45,912 bases of DNA, from NCBI GenBank assembly GCA_026134085.1, contig JAOQIN010000009.1, positions 1-45,912 of the forward strand, written 5' to 3'. The position numbers and the translations under genes were made by a program. The notes beneath the pieces are model-generated. The model was not told the origin of the DNA. It searched no databases and worked only from the letters and a program-made list of their open reading frames with translations. This document shows positions 13,742 to 22,224 of the stretch, in pieces (positions within the stretch are counted from its first letter, which is position 1; each line of letters opens with the position of its first letter). This stretch comes from Candidatus Methanoxibalbensis ujae (GTDB lineage Archaea; Halobacteriota; Syntropharchaeia; Alkanophagales; Methanospirareceae).

Positions 13742-14016
13742 CCATCCTCACCTATATCAATTAATATAACTCCGTCTTTTACAATCTTCAGTCGCAGCGA
13801 TGCTACTGTCCAGGGGGTGTCATATTCGTCGTAGATGATGGCACTATCCTCTGCCGTGAAGAATGCCACCAAGTTCTCGATATTATTAAAAACATATCTG
13901 AGGTGCTTTGCAGAGTCAATCTGTGGATCTAAGCCACCTGCATATCTTGTGAAGATTGACCTTCTCTTCTCCTTATCCCAGAAAAATTCAGTTGACATCT
14001 CCTCTCTATTATTCAT
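13708..14016 (-). CDS. Unknown soluble protein, 102 aa
   Basis: ATG 14016 overlaps the end of the previous gene by 8 bases; another ATG at 13998 has an adjacent GAGGAG. Mixed alpha/beta with no motif I recognise. It belongs to a translationally coupled trio with the genes on either side. Confidence 0.6.
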   Translation of the reverse strand: MNNREEMSTEFFWDKEKRRSIFTRYAGGLDPQIDSAKHLRYVFNNIENLVAFFTAEDSAIIYDEYDTPWTVASLRLKIVKDGVILIDIGEDGWRGRSGQNGK

Positions 14017-14629
14017 CTTTGATTTCCAGCAAAACAATTTTTCCTCTCTTAAACGGAGAGAGACTGCATACCTTCTCCTTGTTTGCAAGGATTTCTACAT
14101 TTACTTTCTCATCTGCTTCAAGCTGTATTATATGAAGTCTCTCAGCAAGCACCCTCCTAACTTTGTATTTCAACCTACTCTCCTCTATCTTCCCTTCTCG
14201 GATGCGGTTGATGGTTTCCTCATCACATACTCTCAGCTCCCATTTCATTGGTAACAATCCAAAGATATCATACTGGCAATGGAGATAGTATGTGGCTTCA
14301 TCATAGAGCCATTCTGGTTTTTCTTTCTCATCTGAGGAGCACTTACCAAGTATGGTATATCCAAGCCACCACATTATGTATCGGCACTTCTTCCATTCAT
14401 CTTTTTGGTCTTCTATCACAATCTTTCTGGTTGTTGCTGGTGCCCCCCATATAAACACTGCATGTATTGTGAAATAACCCACTACCTCTACACAATTATC
14501 AGATTCCCACAAACTCCCGTATCGCTGATAACGCTTGTCAAATTCCTCTGAAGTTATTATTTCAAACTCAACACCTCTTTTCTCGCCCTTCCTTACAACC
14601 CCTTCTTCCTCCATCACCCTATCACTCAC
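14009..14629 (-). CDS. Unknown soluble protein, 206 aa
   Basis: The start has AAAGGAGGTGAG upstream and a TATA-like element (CATATATGATATAATAAAG) before that. The protein is tryptophan-, tyrosine- and charge-rich (CRYIMWWLGYTILGK, YYLHCQYDIFGLLPMKWEL), predicted alpha/beta, without membrane helices or recognised motifs. It heads the minus-strand trio ending at 13436. Confidence 0.65.
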   Translation of the reverse strand: MSDRVMEEEGVVRKGEKRGVEFEIITSEEFDKRYQRYGSLWESDNCVEVVGYFTIHAVFIWGAPATTRKIVIEDQKDEWKKCRYIMWWLGYTILGKCSSDEKEKPEWLYDEATYYLHCQYDIFGLLPMKWELRVCDEETINRIREGKIEESRLKYKVRRVLAERLHIIQLEADEKVNVEILANKEKVCSLSPFKRGKIVLLEIKDE

Positions 14630-14754
14630 CTCCTTTATTATATCATATATGGTTCTATCACAGTGCGTTCTAGAAACGGGACTTACTTTATAGGTGAAAG
14701 AATTATACTGCTGTAAGAGTTGTCATCCTTTCTTCTATTATATTATATCTCCTC

Positions 14755-15093
14755 TTACATTATATACCAGCTTTCACCATCGGTAGTCAGCCAGACCTCT
14801 TCAAACTGCTTTTTTAGCACTATTTTCCCTTTACCTTCTTTTAAGGTAGGTGCAACAACAACGACTTCGTTATGAGTCGCATCAACTTTCTTGACATAAA
14901 CATACATACTCTCTACAATCTTCATGTAGTCTTTCAATCTGCTGAGCTTATCGCAACTTGGGAGAAATTCTATGAGGTTTATAGGAGCAGGTAGCACGAC
15001 TGTTATGCTTCCGCTCTCCGCATTGGCGAGCACGCAGTCTCCATATTCTGCGTGATACTCCTGCCCTACTACTTCAACTATACCCATCATCAC
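14755..15093 (-). CDS. Virion beta-domain protein, 112 aa
   Basis: The whole protein aligns with the C-terminal domain of the genes at 44641 and 45197: YHAEYGDCVLANAESGSITVVLP, then VYVKKVDATHNEVVVVAP and a final TDGESWYIM. That pattern (LAD-x-S-x-ITITLP ... VKKTDSS-x-NTVTV ... SDG-x-NWY) is common in phage tail-fibre and spike proteins. A TATA box (ATATTTATATATA, 15110-15122) gives it its own promoter. A 10-residue or so insertion follows ITVVLP. Confidence 0.7.
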   Translation of the reverse strand: MMMGIVEVVGQEYHAEYGDCVLANAESGSITVVLPAPINLIEFLPSCDKLSRLKDYMKIVESMYVYVKKVDATHNEVVVVAPTLKEGKGKIVLKKQFEEVWLTTDGESWYIM

Positions 15094-15129
15094 ACTTCTT
15101 TTTATTTTTTATATATAAATATGCGCAAA

Positions 15130-15309
15130 TCAAGATAACCCAATTGGCTCCTTCGTCACAGCACGCAGGATCAGGTTAATCACGCCTAATAGAGCTGCCT
15201 GCTCCTCAGGTGAAATCACAAACCCGAACTGCGTCTGCGTCATTATCCCTATCACTGCTATGAGGTTTACCCAGAATGTTTTTGAGCGCCAAAATGGTTT
15301 TTTCCCCAT
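15130..15309 (-). CDS. Holin-like small membrane protein, 59 aa
   Basis: After GAGGTGATAG the ATG at 15309 opens MGKKPFWRSKTFWVNLIAVI, a second hydrophobic segment (GFVISPEEQAALLGVINLIL) and RAVTKEPIG. This 'SKTFWVN...AVINLILR-VTK-PI' arrangement resembles small phage proteins often annotated as holins or holin-like. If it is a holin it would act at the membrane in release; archaeal viral release is poorly known, so the role is tentative. Confidence 0.65.
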   Translation of the reverse strand: MGKKPFWRSKTFWVNLIAVIGIMTQTQFGFVISPEEQAALLGVINLILRAVTKEPIGLS

Positions 15310-15371
15310 TCTATCACCTCAGCGCCTTTTTCTTTTTATGTAGTAATATAATCCCCCAGCCACAGATATTA

Positions 15372-15656
15372 CTATTGATAGGGGTTTTTCTCTTCCCTGT
15401 CTCGCAGCATATCTTCTATTATCAGCACTTCCCCTCTATATAGGTCAAGACAGCGTGCTGCTTTATCATGTGCTTCTCTTAAAAGCGAGAATAGCTCTTC
15501 AAGCGTTTTCCTCGCTCTTTTATAATCACCACTATCCACCTCTAACTTGGCAAATTCTGTGAGAGTTACAGCCTCCCTTGTCATAGATCTTAATTCCTTT
15601 ATATCGCATTCCAACCCTCCAATTACCGCTCTCCTCTCTTCCATCTTTTCTACCAT
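15372..15656 (-). CDS. Helical coiled-coil protein, 94 aa
   Basis: A purely helical soluble protein (DIKELRSMTREAVTLTEFA, TLEELFSLLREAHDKAA). The start follows AAAGAGAGGTGATGGG and a strong TATA box near 15683-15697. It resembles in style the small helical proteins of 9.0-10 kb and 21.6-22.2 kb. Function unknown. Confidence 0.65.
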   Translation of the reverse strand: MVEKMEERRAVIGGLECDIKELRSMTREAVTLTEFAKLEVDSGDYKRARKTLEELFSLLREAHDKAARCLDLYRGEVLIIEDMLRDREEKNPYQ

Positions 15657-15682
15657 TTAACCCATCACCTCTCTTTATATTT

Positions 15683-15697
15683 ATTATATATAAATAA
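15683..15697 (-). promoter_or_regulatory. TATA box for the minus-strand gene at 15372
   Basis: On the minus strand this reads TTTATATATAATAAA, about 30-40 bases before the ATG at 15656. Confidence 0.5.
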
Positions 15698-15738
15698 AAA
15701 TTATATTTGCGGAGGTATGCTATTGAGATTTTTGTATC

Positions 15739-16209
15739 TCAGCTCTGGCAGGGTAATAATTCAAACTCAACAACATCTTTACATGAATCCCCTCCATATG
15801 CCTCTGCTTTAGTTAATGTATCTGATAAGTCCTGCACTCTGAAACCACTTACCCAGAATAATCCGTTATGCTCAATAGCAATACGATGATAGATCCCATA
15901 TTCGCCCATTTTAAAGGGAGTTGCTAAAATGTGTAATGAACATGTTAGTGCAACAATTTCTGAACCTGGATGACAAATTGGAAAGTGCCCTCGCAATGTC
16001 TCAGTTTTTGAAGGGGCAGAGGTTAGCACATCTGATGCTATACCAACATAATAATCATAATTGTTGTGCTCAAATATTAAGGGATTGCCATATTTATCAA
16101 AATAAAAAATTACTATCTGAAATTCTTTACCTACATCTGTGCATGTATATTTGACGGTGACTTCATACAGATCATCCGTTATTATCTTTATCTTATCTGG
16201 ACATATCAT
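15739..16209 (-). CDS. Beta-rich soluble protein, 156 aa
   Basis: No signal peptide or membrane helix. Beta strands alternate with turns (YEVTVKYTCTDVGKEFQIVIF, then GYGNPLIF-like turns), with six cysteines in all. It follows the membrane-anchored gene at 16213 with a 3-base gap, so it is the last member of the minus operon 19622-15739. Possibly a virion protein; family unknown. Confidence 0.6.
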   Translation of the reverse strand: MICPDKIKIITDDLYEVTVKYTCTDVGKEFQIVIFYFDKYGNPLIFEHNNYDYYVGIASDVLTSAPSKTETLRGHFPICHPGSEIVALTCSLHILATPFKMGEYGIYHRIAIEHNGLFWVSGFRVQDLSDTLTKAEAYGGDSCKDVVEFELLPCQS

Positions 16210-16212
16210 TTT

Positions 16213-16701
16213 TCACACCATAGGCACTGTTTTTATATCTAAACTGTTGAATATTATTAGATCAGGAGTTTTATTTAATTCAATTTTAAGGGGGGTGGAT
16301 GTGCATGCGATAATCTCTTTTGGGCAGACAGAGCATGTGTATCCTTCCTTTATCACATTAATTGAGTATTTTTTACCTGTCATCAGTATTAGAGAGCACT
16401 CCCCCCTCTCATTCGTTATGCATGATCCCACACCATAGGCACTAACTTTAGCATATTGCACTGCGTTACCTTCCTCATCTACGATCTTAAATGTCTGAGT
16501 GCATAATTCTGGAGGTAGTATGAATGCTTCTCCTGTAAGAAGAGTATAAATTGCATAACCCGCTGGAATAAATGAACATAACTGCATAGCTAATCCTGCA
16601 TTTTTATTATATTTACTGATATAATCTCCTGCTATTAATAGTGCAGTTGCAGTAACTCCTGCTGCTATTGTTTCTATCTTAGGTATCATCTTAACTTCCA
16701 T
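16213..16701 (-). CDS. Membrane protein with carboxypeptidase-regulatory-like beta domain
   Basis: 162 residues from ATG 16701; a TTG at 16728 is an alternative, but the GGAGGAGG ribosome site lies between the two. Two hydrophobic helices (about 10-26 and 36-56) are followed by a beta domain, TFKIVDEEGNAVQYAKVSAYG then TNERGECSLILMTGKKYSINV, the prealbumin-like/carboxypeptidase regulatory pattern common on archaeal surface proteins. Cysteine pairs suggest disulphides. Probable envelope protein. Confidence 0.65.
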   Translation of the reverse strand: MEVKMIPKIETIAAGVTATALLIAGDYISKYNKNAGLAMQLCSFIPAGYAIYTLLTGEAFILPPELCTQTFKIVDEEGNAVQYAKVSAYGVGSCITNERGECSLILMTGKKYSINVIKEGYTCSVCPKEIIACTSTPLKIELNKTPDLIIFNSLDIKTVPMV

Positions 16702-16711
16702 CTGTGTCAGA

Positions 16712-17812
16712 TCACACACCTCCTCCAAAATATTTTACAACATCACTTGGCATATTTGTTATCAAATCAAGCCATCCAACATTTAGACCCATTCCTGCGA
16801 ATACTGATGACGCCCACATCGCACATGCTGCCTCATCCCCTGGGAGAGGTGTCAATAGTGTAAATGCAAGAGCTGCCGTGACTCCGATTATTGTTGCAGT
16901 TTCAAGCGGATGTTCCTGCATCCATTTGACCGTTGTCCCAAGCATGGCGGCGATTAGAGACAGTATTGATATAGGGGTGGTATCAACAATATCCTGCGGG
17001 TCTTCGTCTGGTAGAGGTTCCCCTGTCATTGGGTTTGGTATAGGATCAAGAGTATATCTGTTTATAACAGGATCCGTGCCTGGCACAATTTCAATAATAT
17101 CTGTTATTCGTTTAAAACCTTCTGCAAATATATTTATCACATGATTTCCATGTTTAAGTGGAAGTTCAAGATTTCCAGGATAATCAGAGGTGTATAACAC
17201 ACCATCAATTTCTGCTTTGAAATTAATGCTGTTGTTGTTATGATCAAGCACATTAAATATCTTTGTGCGTTTTGGCGGAGAGATTTTCTTAATTTTCCTG
17301 ACAAATTCTGGTATTTTTCCTTTCCAGAAGAGCAGTAGTGTCCCTGCTGGCAGTAGAACCCACACACCGAACGATAATAACCCCTCCCATAACTGTTTAT
17401 ACCAGGGGGGGTTATACCACCATGCAAGATTTCGTAGTGCAGAGTGCGTTGCGTTTTTCAGATATAGAACTTTCTCTTCGTTTGACATAGTTTCATATTT
17501 TGGTGGCAGTTCTATTGGAGAAACACCTATTGATTGTAATTCTTCGTTAGTATATTCAAGCTTGGGTAAGTAAATTGATTCAATGATTTCAACATCTTTA
17601 TCAGTTATCTCCTCACCTTTCCGTATTTTATCAGTTTCTTCAGAGATATCAGCAGCCGTAGCCATAGCTTCTCGCTCAAGCCACTCTATCATAGGGCTTT
17701 TTTCTTTTTCAAAGAAATATTTGTAAATTAAATAACCTCCTATTGCACATGCACCAACACCCACCCCGAATTTCAGACCTGATATTATATCTTCCCGCTC
17801 TGCCATTTCCAC
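16712..17812 (-). CDS. Multi-pass membrane protein, 366 aa
   Basis: Hydrophobic helices at about 13-30, 144-163, 280-296 and 304-321, possibly one more at 329-349. Between the second and third lies a beta domain (residues 183-255; KIFNVLDHNNNSINFKAEID, NVINIFAEGFKRI), again of the carboxypeptidase-regulatory kind. It is followed by a proline/acidic linker (NPMTGEPLPDEDPQD). Largest membrane protein here and a candidate envelope or virion membrane protein. It overlaps the reading region of the next gene. Confidence 0.65.
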   Translation of the reverse strand: MEMAEREDIISGLKFGVGVGACAIGGYLIYKYFFEKEKSPMIEWLEREAMATAADISEETDKIRKGEEITDKDVEIIESIYLPKLEYTNEELQSIGVSPIELPPKYETMSNEEKVLYLKNATHSALRNLAWWYNPPWYKQLWEGLLSFGVWVLLPAGTLLLFWKGKIPEFVRKIKKISPPKRTKIFNVLDHNNNSINFKAEIDGVLYTSDYPGNLELPLKHGNHVINIFAEGFKRITDIIEIVPGTDPVINRYTLDPIPNPMTGEPLPDEDPQDIVDTTPISILSLIAAMLGTTVKWMQEHPLETATIIGVTAALAFTLLTPLPGDEAACAMWASSVFAGMGLNVGWLDLITNMPSDVVKYFGGGV

Positions 17813-17832
17813 CCCTCTCTTATCCTTTTATC

Positions 17833-18285
17833 TTATCCTTTTATCAAAGTAGCGCGCACTTCATTTGATTGTGATGGTTTATATGCAGATGAGCCTCTGA
17901 ATCTGAATGAGATCACAAATGTCACCTTATCCTCATGCAAATCCTCTGGAGAGAGGACCCATACAATCCCGCATCTTCCATCGGCATCTGTTTTCAGAGT
18001 GTCAATTGTGTATCCTTCGTGTAGAACATCAACATCATAACCTTGTAATGGATAACCCTTGCTTGTATATAACCATGCAAACACATGCAGGGCGCATGGA
18101 TTTGTTTCTGTGCATGTCATCGTGTGCACTACCCCCAAAACAGGGTTCTCTTCATCGCTTACAAGAATTCTCGCAATCATTGCCGTCTCCTCTCTCGTGT
18201 CTCTGCTAAACTCTACGAAGTAATAATACGCACCAAAGAGCGCAGCTGCAACCATCCCTCCTCCGACTATGACATTCCACTTCAT
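17833..18285 (-). CDS. Membrane-anchored Ig-like protein, 150 aa
   Basis: One N-terminal hydrophobic helix (residues 4-24), then an Ig-like beta domain with two cysteines (TMTCTETNPCALHVFAWLY) and a DADGRCGIVWVLSP turn. It ends ...NEVRATLIKG. Same general plan as the proteins at 8079 and 33278. It overlaps the end of the DUF2341 gene by 4 bases. Confidence 0.65.
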   Translation of the reverse strand: MKWNVIVGGGMVAAALFGAYYYFVEFSRDTREETAMIARILVSDEENPVLGVVHTMTCTETNPCALHVFAWLYTSKGYPLQGYDVDVLHEGYTIDTLKTDADGRCGIVWVLSPEDLHEDKVTFVISFRFRGSSAYKPSQSNEVRATLIKG

Positions 18286-19622
18286 TTCTCTGGAGGTCTC
18301 GGAGTTATCTCTTCCCCTACTATAACAGAAGGCTCTGGCTCTGTATAAGGTCTAACAATAATTTTATCAATACGCCCCCAGTCATAGTTCATAAAGAACT
18401 TTAAAGTATTCACGTTGTAATCTGTTGATGCAGTCCCAGATATAGTTGTTCCGCCTACATCTGCGCTTATAGAAGTGCCAAACTTCTTGAAACACACTTC
18501 CTTCCACACATCTGTCGGGTTTGGTGGGTTATCCTTCCTGGCGATCCAATATGGGGGTTTTGATTCAACGAGAGCATAACGTGAGCTTGATAGCTCAAGA
18601 GACACATAATCTGCGCCCGCGTATAGATTCGTATAAAACACACCACCGTCCGTCCTTAGATATGTTTCTAAATACGAAGCAAATCTGACTTCTACGTTTG
18701 ATGGTATTTGCTTCTTTGATGCAAGCTCACCATATATTCTCAGATAGTATGCCCCTTCAAATCCATCCTCCTTTCGCTCATAATTCTGAGGGAGATCCCA
18801 CAGCTCTTCATTTAGTCCCTCTTCAAATCCGTCGTATATTGTGAATGTGTCCGCATCATTGGGATGTTCTACGCCAGATCCATACTTCATCTTTATCGTT
18901 TTAGTTTCATTCGCAGCGATATTCACTCTAACCCATATCTTAGCCTTTTCACCAACAGTATCAAATTCCTCTATAAATCTCTTTAATTTTGTATCTCCAT
19001 CATAAAATACAATGTCCTTACCATCTTCGCGAGTTTTTGAATAGTCAAATGATTCATCTAATTCTATGAGAACTGCATAATCTTCTAAATCATTACCTGA
19101 CTGCTCAGTTATCGTAATATCTCTTGAGTAAGGCGCCTCCGCAGGTTTGTAAATAAAATATGCAATTTTAGGGGACAGGGTCTTAGAGGTCTCAGGAACC
19201 CAGTTTTGTGCATCATAGTCATACTCATATACACATCCGTCAATGACACTACCTTCATAATCAACAGCATCCTTCCCTACCCCTACTAAAGCCCATGAAT
19301 TTTCGCTCATGTTTTCAAAAATTGTTATTAAATCGTTGAGAGTCACATCACAGTAATTACCTTTGAAAGTATATGAGCCCTCAGAAACAGGTCGTATTAA
19401 GTATCCTTGCCCACAAACAGGGGTTTCATCACGTGCGGAAATCCATCTCTGCTCATCAATACTCCAACGCCACACTTCATCAGCATCTTCAAGTATGTCT
19501 GAGAACTTGCGAGAATTAGCGACAGGTATTGATACATAGTTTGATCCTTCCCGCAAATCAAGAGATTCCTCTGGGACGCGTATCGTTATAGAGATCACAG
19601 AGGAGGCGGCATCTGCTGTCAT
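18282..19622 (-). CDS. Large surface protein: tag, S-layer-like, DUF2341 and lectin-like domains
   Basis: 446 residues. The N-terminal tag MTADAASSVISITIR matches other virion proteins here. Next is a 'L-x-EGSNYVSIPV' domain, repeated weakly near residue 90-160, as in archaeal S-layer-type proteins. Then a complete DUF2341 domain (ITITEQSGNDLEDYAVLIEL through IWVRVNIAANETKTIKMKYG), followed by a concanavalin-like region (FTIYDGFEEGLNEELWDL, then YGELASKKQ). DUF2341 plus lectin-like domains suggest glycan binding. The start is leaderless: a TATA box lies 25 bases upstream. Likely host-attachment protein. Confidence 0.8.
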   Translation of the reverse strand: MTADAASSVISITIRVPEESLDLREGSNYVSIPVANSRKFSDILEDADEVWRWSIDEQRWISARDETPVCGQGYLIRPVSEGSYTFKGNYCDVTLNDLITIFENMSENSWALVGVGKDAVDYEGSVIDGCVYEYDYDAQNWVPETSKTLSPKIAYFIYKPAEAPYSRDITITEQSGNDLEDYAVLIELDESFDYSKTREDGKDIVFYDGDTKLKRFIEEFDTVGEKAKIWVRVNIAANETKTIKMKYGSGVEHPNDADTFTIYDGFEEGLNEELWDLPQNYERKEDGFEGAYYLRIYGELASKKQIPSNVEVRFASYLETYLRTDGGVFYTNLYAGADYVSLELSSSRYALVESKPPYWIARKDNPPNPTDVWKEVCFKKFGTSISADVGGTTISGTASTDYNVNTLKFFMNYDWGRIDKIIVRPYTEPEPSVIVGEEITPRPPEK

Positions 19623-19639
19623 ATGTTATAAATAATGCT

Positions 19640-19668
19640 GCTTTATAAAAAAGCATTATGATTTAAAA
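19640..19668. promoter_or_regulatory. Two divergent TATA boxes
   Basis: TTTATAAAAAAGC at 19641-19653, read on the minus strand, is 25 bases from the ATG at 19622. GATTTAAAAG at 19659-19668 is about 26 bases before the ATG at 19691. Both genes would be leaderless. Confidence 0.6.
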
Positions 19669-19690
19669 GAACCTATACTTAGTTGAAAAC

Positions 19691-20626
19691 ATGGATCTAC
19701 TTAGGGTGTGGAAGGCTGATTATATAACCGCGCGGGCTTGCCCCGCGAAGCTGTCAATCAAAACGATGGGGTTAAGAACGAGAACGACGACGACCTCGCG
19801 ACGAACATGGGCTCCGCTCATCGGGGCATATGCTGAAGAACTTGTTGTAAATCTACTTGCAACTTATCAGCCAGTCAGAGTTGATAGAAGAATCAGACAT
19901 TTTAACAGTTTTGACGAAGCTGTGAAATACACCCGCTCAAAATATCCTTTCCCAGAGCTTGATGCGAAATTTGCAAGAATTGAAAGTGGCTTCACAAAGG
20001 AGTTCAGGGAGAGGGTCATAGATAAACTCGGGGATTTCAACTCTATAAAAACACAATCGCGTGGGAGTTACATTTACACGACTTTCGCAATTTATAAAGA
20101 TTTTAAAGAAGTTATCGTTGAAGTAAAAGCGTGGACCCCTAAACAATACGACTATCTCCCATATCAGTATAGAAATCTGAGGATGGAGGCAGAATTCCTC
20201 TCATCAATAGAGGATAAAAAGTGTTTCGTGATATTACCGCTCGTTCAGAAAATATTAGAACACGAACCCTCCTTCTCCAAAGATGATGAGAGAGTCGTCA
20301 GGGAATGCGTTTATGCAAAATACGCCGCGATGCAGGGTCGCACACTTGCTCCTTCTGATGACAGCGCAGACTGCAAACGCTGCCGATATCGCGAGTTGTG
20401 CGAGAAAATACCATTCGTTGAGTTTGATGAGATAGATATATTACCTCTCCCCGTTGAGTTCGTTTCAGCAAAAGTGGAGGAGAGGGAACCTGCTTTATGG
20501 GCAGATATATCAGAGAATCAGATGATGTCAGCAATCTATGACTTGCGATTGTCATACAACAAAATGAATAAATCATCAATTGAAAGAATAAAAAGAGCGA
20601 AAAAGTGGTGGAAAGTCAGAGCGTAA
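19691..20626 (+). CDS. Cas4-like PD-(D/E)XK nuclease with iron-sulphur cysteines
   Basis: 311 residues. C17 (ARACPAKLS) near the N-terminus and C-x2-C-x5-C near residue 235 (ADCKRCRYRELCEKI) form the four-cysteine iron-sulphur set of the Cas4/AddB/Dna2 group. EVIVEVKAW supplies the E-x-K motif and YQYRNLRMEAEF the following Gln/Tyr motif. The catalytic Asp expected about 12 residues before E-x-K is not obvious (TTFAIYKDF). Viral Cas4-like proteins act in DNA repair and recombination or counter host spacer uptake. There are no other cas genes here. Confidence 0.85.
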   Translation: MDLLRVWKADYITARACPAKLSIKTMGLRTRTTTTSRRTWAPLIGAYAEELVVNLLATYQPVRVDRRIRHFNSFDEAVKYTRSKYPFPELDAKFARIESGFTKEFRERVIDKLGDFNSIKTQSRGSYIYTTFAIYKDFKEVIVEVKAWTPKQYDYLPYQYRNLRMEAEFLSSIEDKKCFVILPLVQKILEHEPSFSKDDERVVRECVYAKYAAMQGRTLAPSDDSADCKRCRYRELCEKIPFVEFDEIDILPLPVEFVSAKVEEREPALWADISENQMMSAIYDLRLSYNKMNKSSIERIKRAKKWWKVRA

Positions 20627-20897
20627 TTGCAGTAACAACAAGTGCGGAAATTAAAGAGCAGATCAATGTGAAAATGAGAAGATTAACTCTCTTCAAATTT
20701 TTTACTTCTGTTTTTAATACTTCAACAGATATGCGTAATTTATCAATCTGCTCAGACATACGTTCAATCTGCTCAGACATGCTATCAACTCTATCAGATA
20801 GAGTGTGCACCTCTACGACGATCGTTGAAACATGGTTTTTTAGATACTTTATTTCATCTTTCAACTCATTATCGTCATGGTGATGTGTCATGGACAT
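20616..20897 (-). CDS. Coiled-coil protein with C-terminal membrane anchor, 93 aa
   Basis: A long coiled coil (about residues 10-68) with a near repeat SEQIERMSEQIDK, then KRVNLLIFTLICSLISALVV as a tail anchor. This is the plan of small phage lysis-associated or tail-anchored proteins. Start at 20897 or 20891; a minus-strand TATA-like run lies at about 20918-20928. The first codons overlap the divergent gene at 20890. Confidence 0.7.
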   Translation of the reverse strand: MSMTHHHDDNELKDEIKYLKNHVSTIVVEVHTLSDRVDSMSEQIERMSEQIDKLRISVEVLKTEVKNLKRVNLLIFTLICSLISALVVTAITL

Positions 20898-21654
20898 AAA
20901 TGAATTGATCTCTTACATATATATATTTCTACAAAATGAGCCAGCCTATCTTGCAGAACTTTGTCGCAGAACTAAAGAGAGCGCACGTAAAGTTAGCGAT
21001 GCATTACATATCCTTTTGAAGAATAAACAAATTCATATGATAAGTGATTTAATATATACTCCACGCTACTTAAAATATTCTCCAAAGGAGTCGTATATCA
21101 AAAAGAATGTTGTTGAAATCACCACTACCCCCCAGCCATTCAAAATATATTACACAGACAGCAGTAAATACAGACTACAAGCGAAGAAATCTGTTATAAG
21201 AGATATGCTGATGGTCGGGGACGCACAATGGAAAATCGCTGAGGATGTTTTATATGCAGCAGCACGCGAATTGTATGGAAGAGGTGTTGAGAGATCAATA
21301 TATAATTCAAGTGCCTGTGATGTTATAGTGCATAAAAAAGAGTTACTGATTGAAATTTCAATAAGAGTTGAGAACCCTTTAACTGAATCATATATTATGC
21401 AGAAAAAAGAGTTCAGAGATACCAATTATCCTGACTACAATCTAATCATCATCGGAAATTTCTCAAAATATACATATGAAAAATATCGTAAAGGTAGAAA
21501 TTATATTTTTGCTCGCTCAATTTCGTCAAAATTCCCACTGTTTCATGGTTGGTATCTCTATGAATTCGCGTTTAAAAGAAATGCAAGAGATGTGGTTAAA
21601 ATTACAAGAAATGAATTCAAGGAAAAAATAAAGAAGATCATTAAATCATTCTGA
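20890..21654 (+). CDS. Winged-helix protein with possible PD-(D/E)XK nuclease-like domain
   Basis: The N-terminus is a winged helix (PAYLAELCRRTKESARKVSDA, LHILLKNKQIHMIS). The middle has WKIAEDVLYAAARELYGRG followed by SACDVIVHKKELLIEISIRV, which resembles a restriction-fold core: a helix with a glutamate, then D-x(11)-E-x-S. The usual lysine is replaced by serine, so the nuclease reading is only tentative. The C-terminus is basic. It may be a DNA-binding regulator or an endonuclease-like protein and lies 264 bases after the Cas4-like gene. Confidence 0.6.
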   Translation: MDINELISYIYIFLQNEPAYLAELCRRTKESARKVSDALHILLKNKQIHMISDLIYTPRYLKYSPKESYIKKNVVEITTTPQPFKIYYTDSSKYRLQAKKSVIRDMLMVGDAQWKIAEDVLYAAARELYGRGVERSIYNSSACDVIVHKKELLIEISIRVENPLTESYIMQKKEFRDTNYPDYNLIIIGNFSKYTYEKYRKGRNYIFARSISSKFPLFHGWYLYEFAFKRNARDVVKITRNEFKEKIKKIIKSF

Positions 21655-21900
21655 TATGTCTATCCTATCATGTGCTTCATCAATGACTATTATGCGCGTT
21701 ATGTGCAGTCTCATCATCATCTCAAAAACATCGTTTACGTTTCTGTATTCTGCGAATAGTCTTTGTAATCGCTCTTGAAGTACCCTCCTAAATGAACGAT
21801 CACTTGTGTTACTGAGCAGGTATTCAGTCTCTTGTATGTCTTTGTATATGTTTCGCATTGTGAATAGAAGTATGTCAAGAGTGATCTGCCGTTTGATCAT
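21646..21900 (-). CDS. Small helical protein, 84 aa
   Basis: ATG 21900 follows AGGGTGATAGAG. Helical and basic/acidic mixed (RRVLQERLQRLFAEYRNVNDV), ending VIDEAHDRIDISE. It converges on the gene ending at 21654, overlapping by 9 bases. Function unknown. Confidence 0.6.
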   Translation of the reverse strand: MIKRQITLDILLFTMRNIYKDIQETEYLLSNTSDRSFRRVLQERLQRLFAEYRNVNDVFEMMMRLHITRIIVIDEAHDRIDISE

Positions 21901-21905
21901 CTCTA

Positions 21906-22178
21906 TCACCCTATCAATCCATATACATAGTCAATGAGCGCACGCCGCAAGCTGTCCATGTCTCCGTTTAAGTAGGATGCTGTATCGCTGATTAAATCAA
22001 GCAGCTCGTTGAGCTTTGTTTCTATTTCATCAACATCTTCTGTTTCTTCTGTTTCTTCTGTTTGAAGTTTTTGAAGTTTTTGCACGTGATCTCTCATCGC
22101 AATAATGATGTCTCTCAGTTCACTGAGCTCAAAGCTTAATTGTTTACATAGTCGCTCAAATTCTTCAGATTTCTGCAT
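21906..22178 (-). CDS. Coiled-coil protein, 90 aa
   Basis: Two long helices separated by an acidic repeat (QTEETEETEDVDE) that comes from a TTCTTCTGT repeat in the DNA near 22036-22060. The following LQKLQ repeat is also an in-frame duplication. Soluble; function unknown. It precedes the gene at 21900 by 5 bases. Confidence 0.65.
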   Translation of the reverse strand: MQKSEEFERLCKQLSFELSELRDIIIAMRDHVQKLQKLQTEETEETEDVDEIETKLNELLDLISDTASYLNGDMDSLRRALIDYVYGLIG

Positions 22179-22224
22179 TTCTATTCCCTCCCCTCTTTTT
22201 TAACACCTTCTTTATACATCCATC

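Noticed and set aside
13835-14254. Plus-strand open frame (139 aa)
   Set aside because: It lies antisense to two well-supported minus-strand genes and shows the composition of a shadow frame.
15312-15371. 14-codon GTG frame between the holin-like gene and the coiled-coil gene
   Set aside because: It ends in YYYIKRKRR and could be a tiny membrane peptide, but has no ribosome site and no ATG; too short to support.
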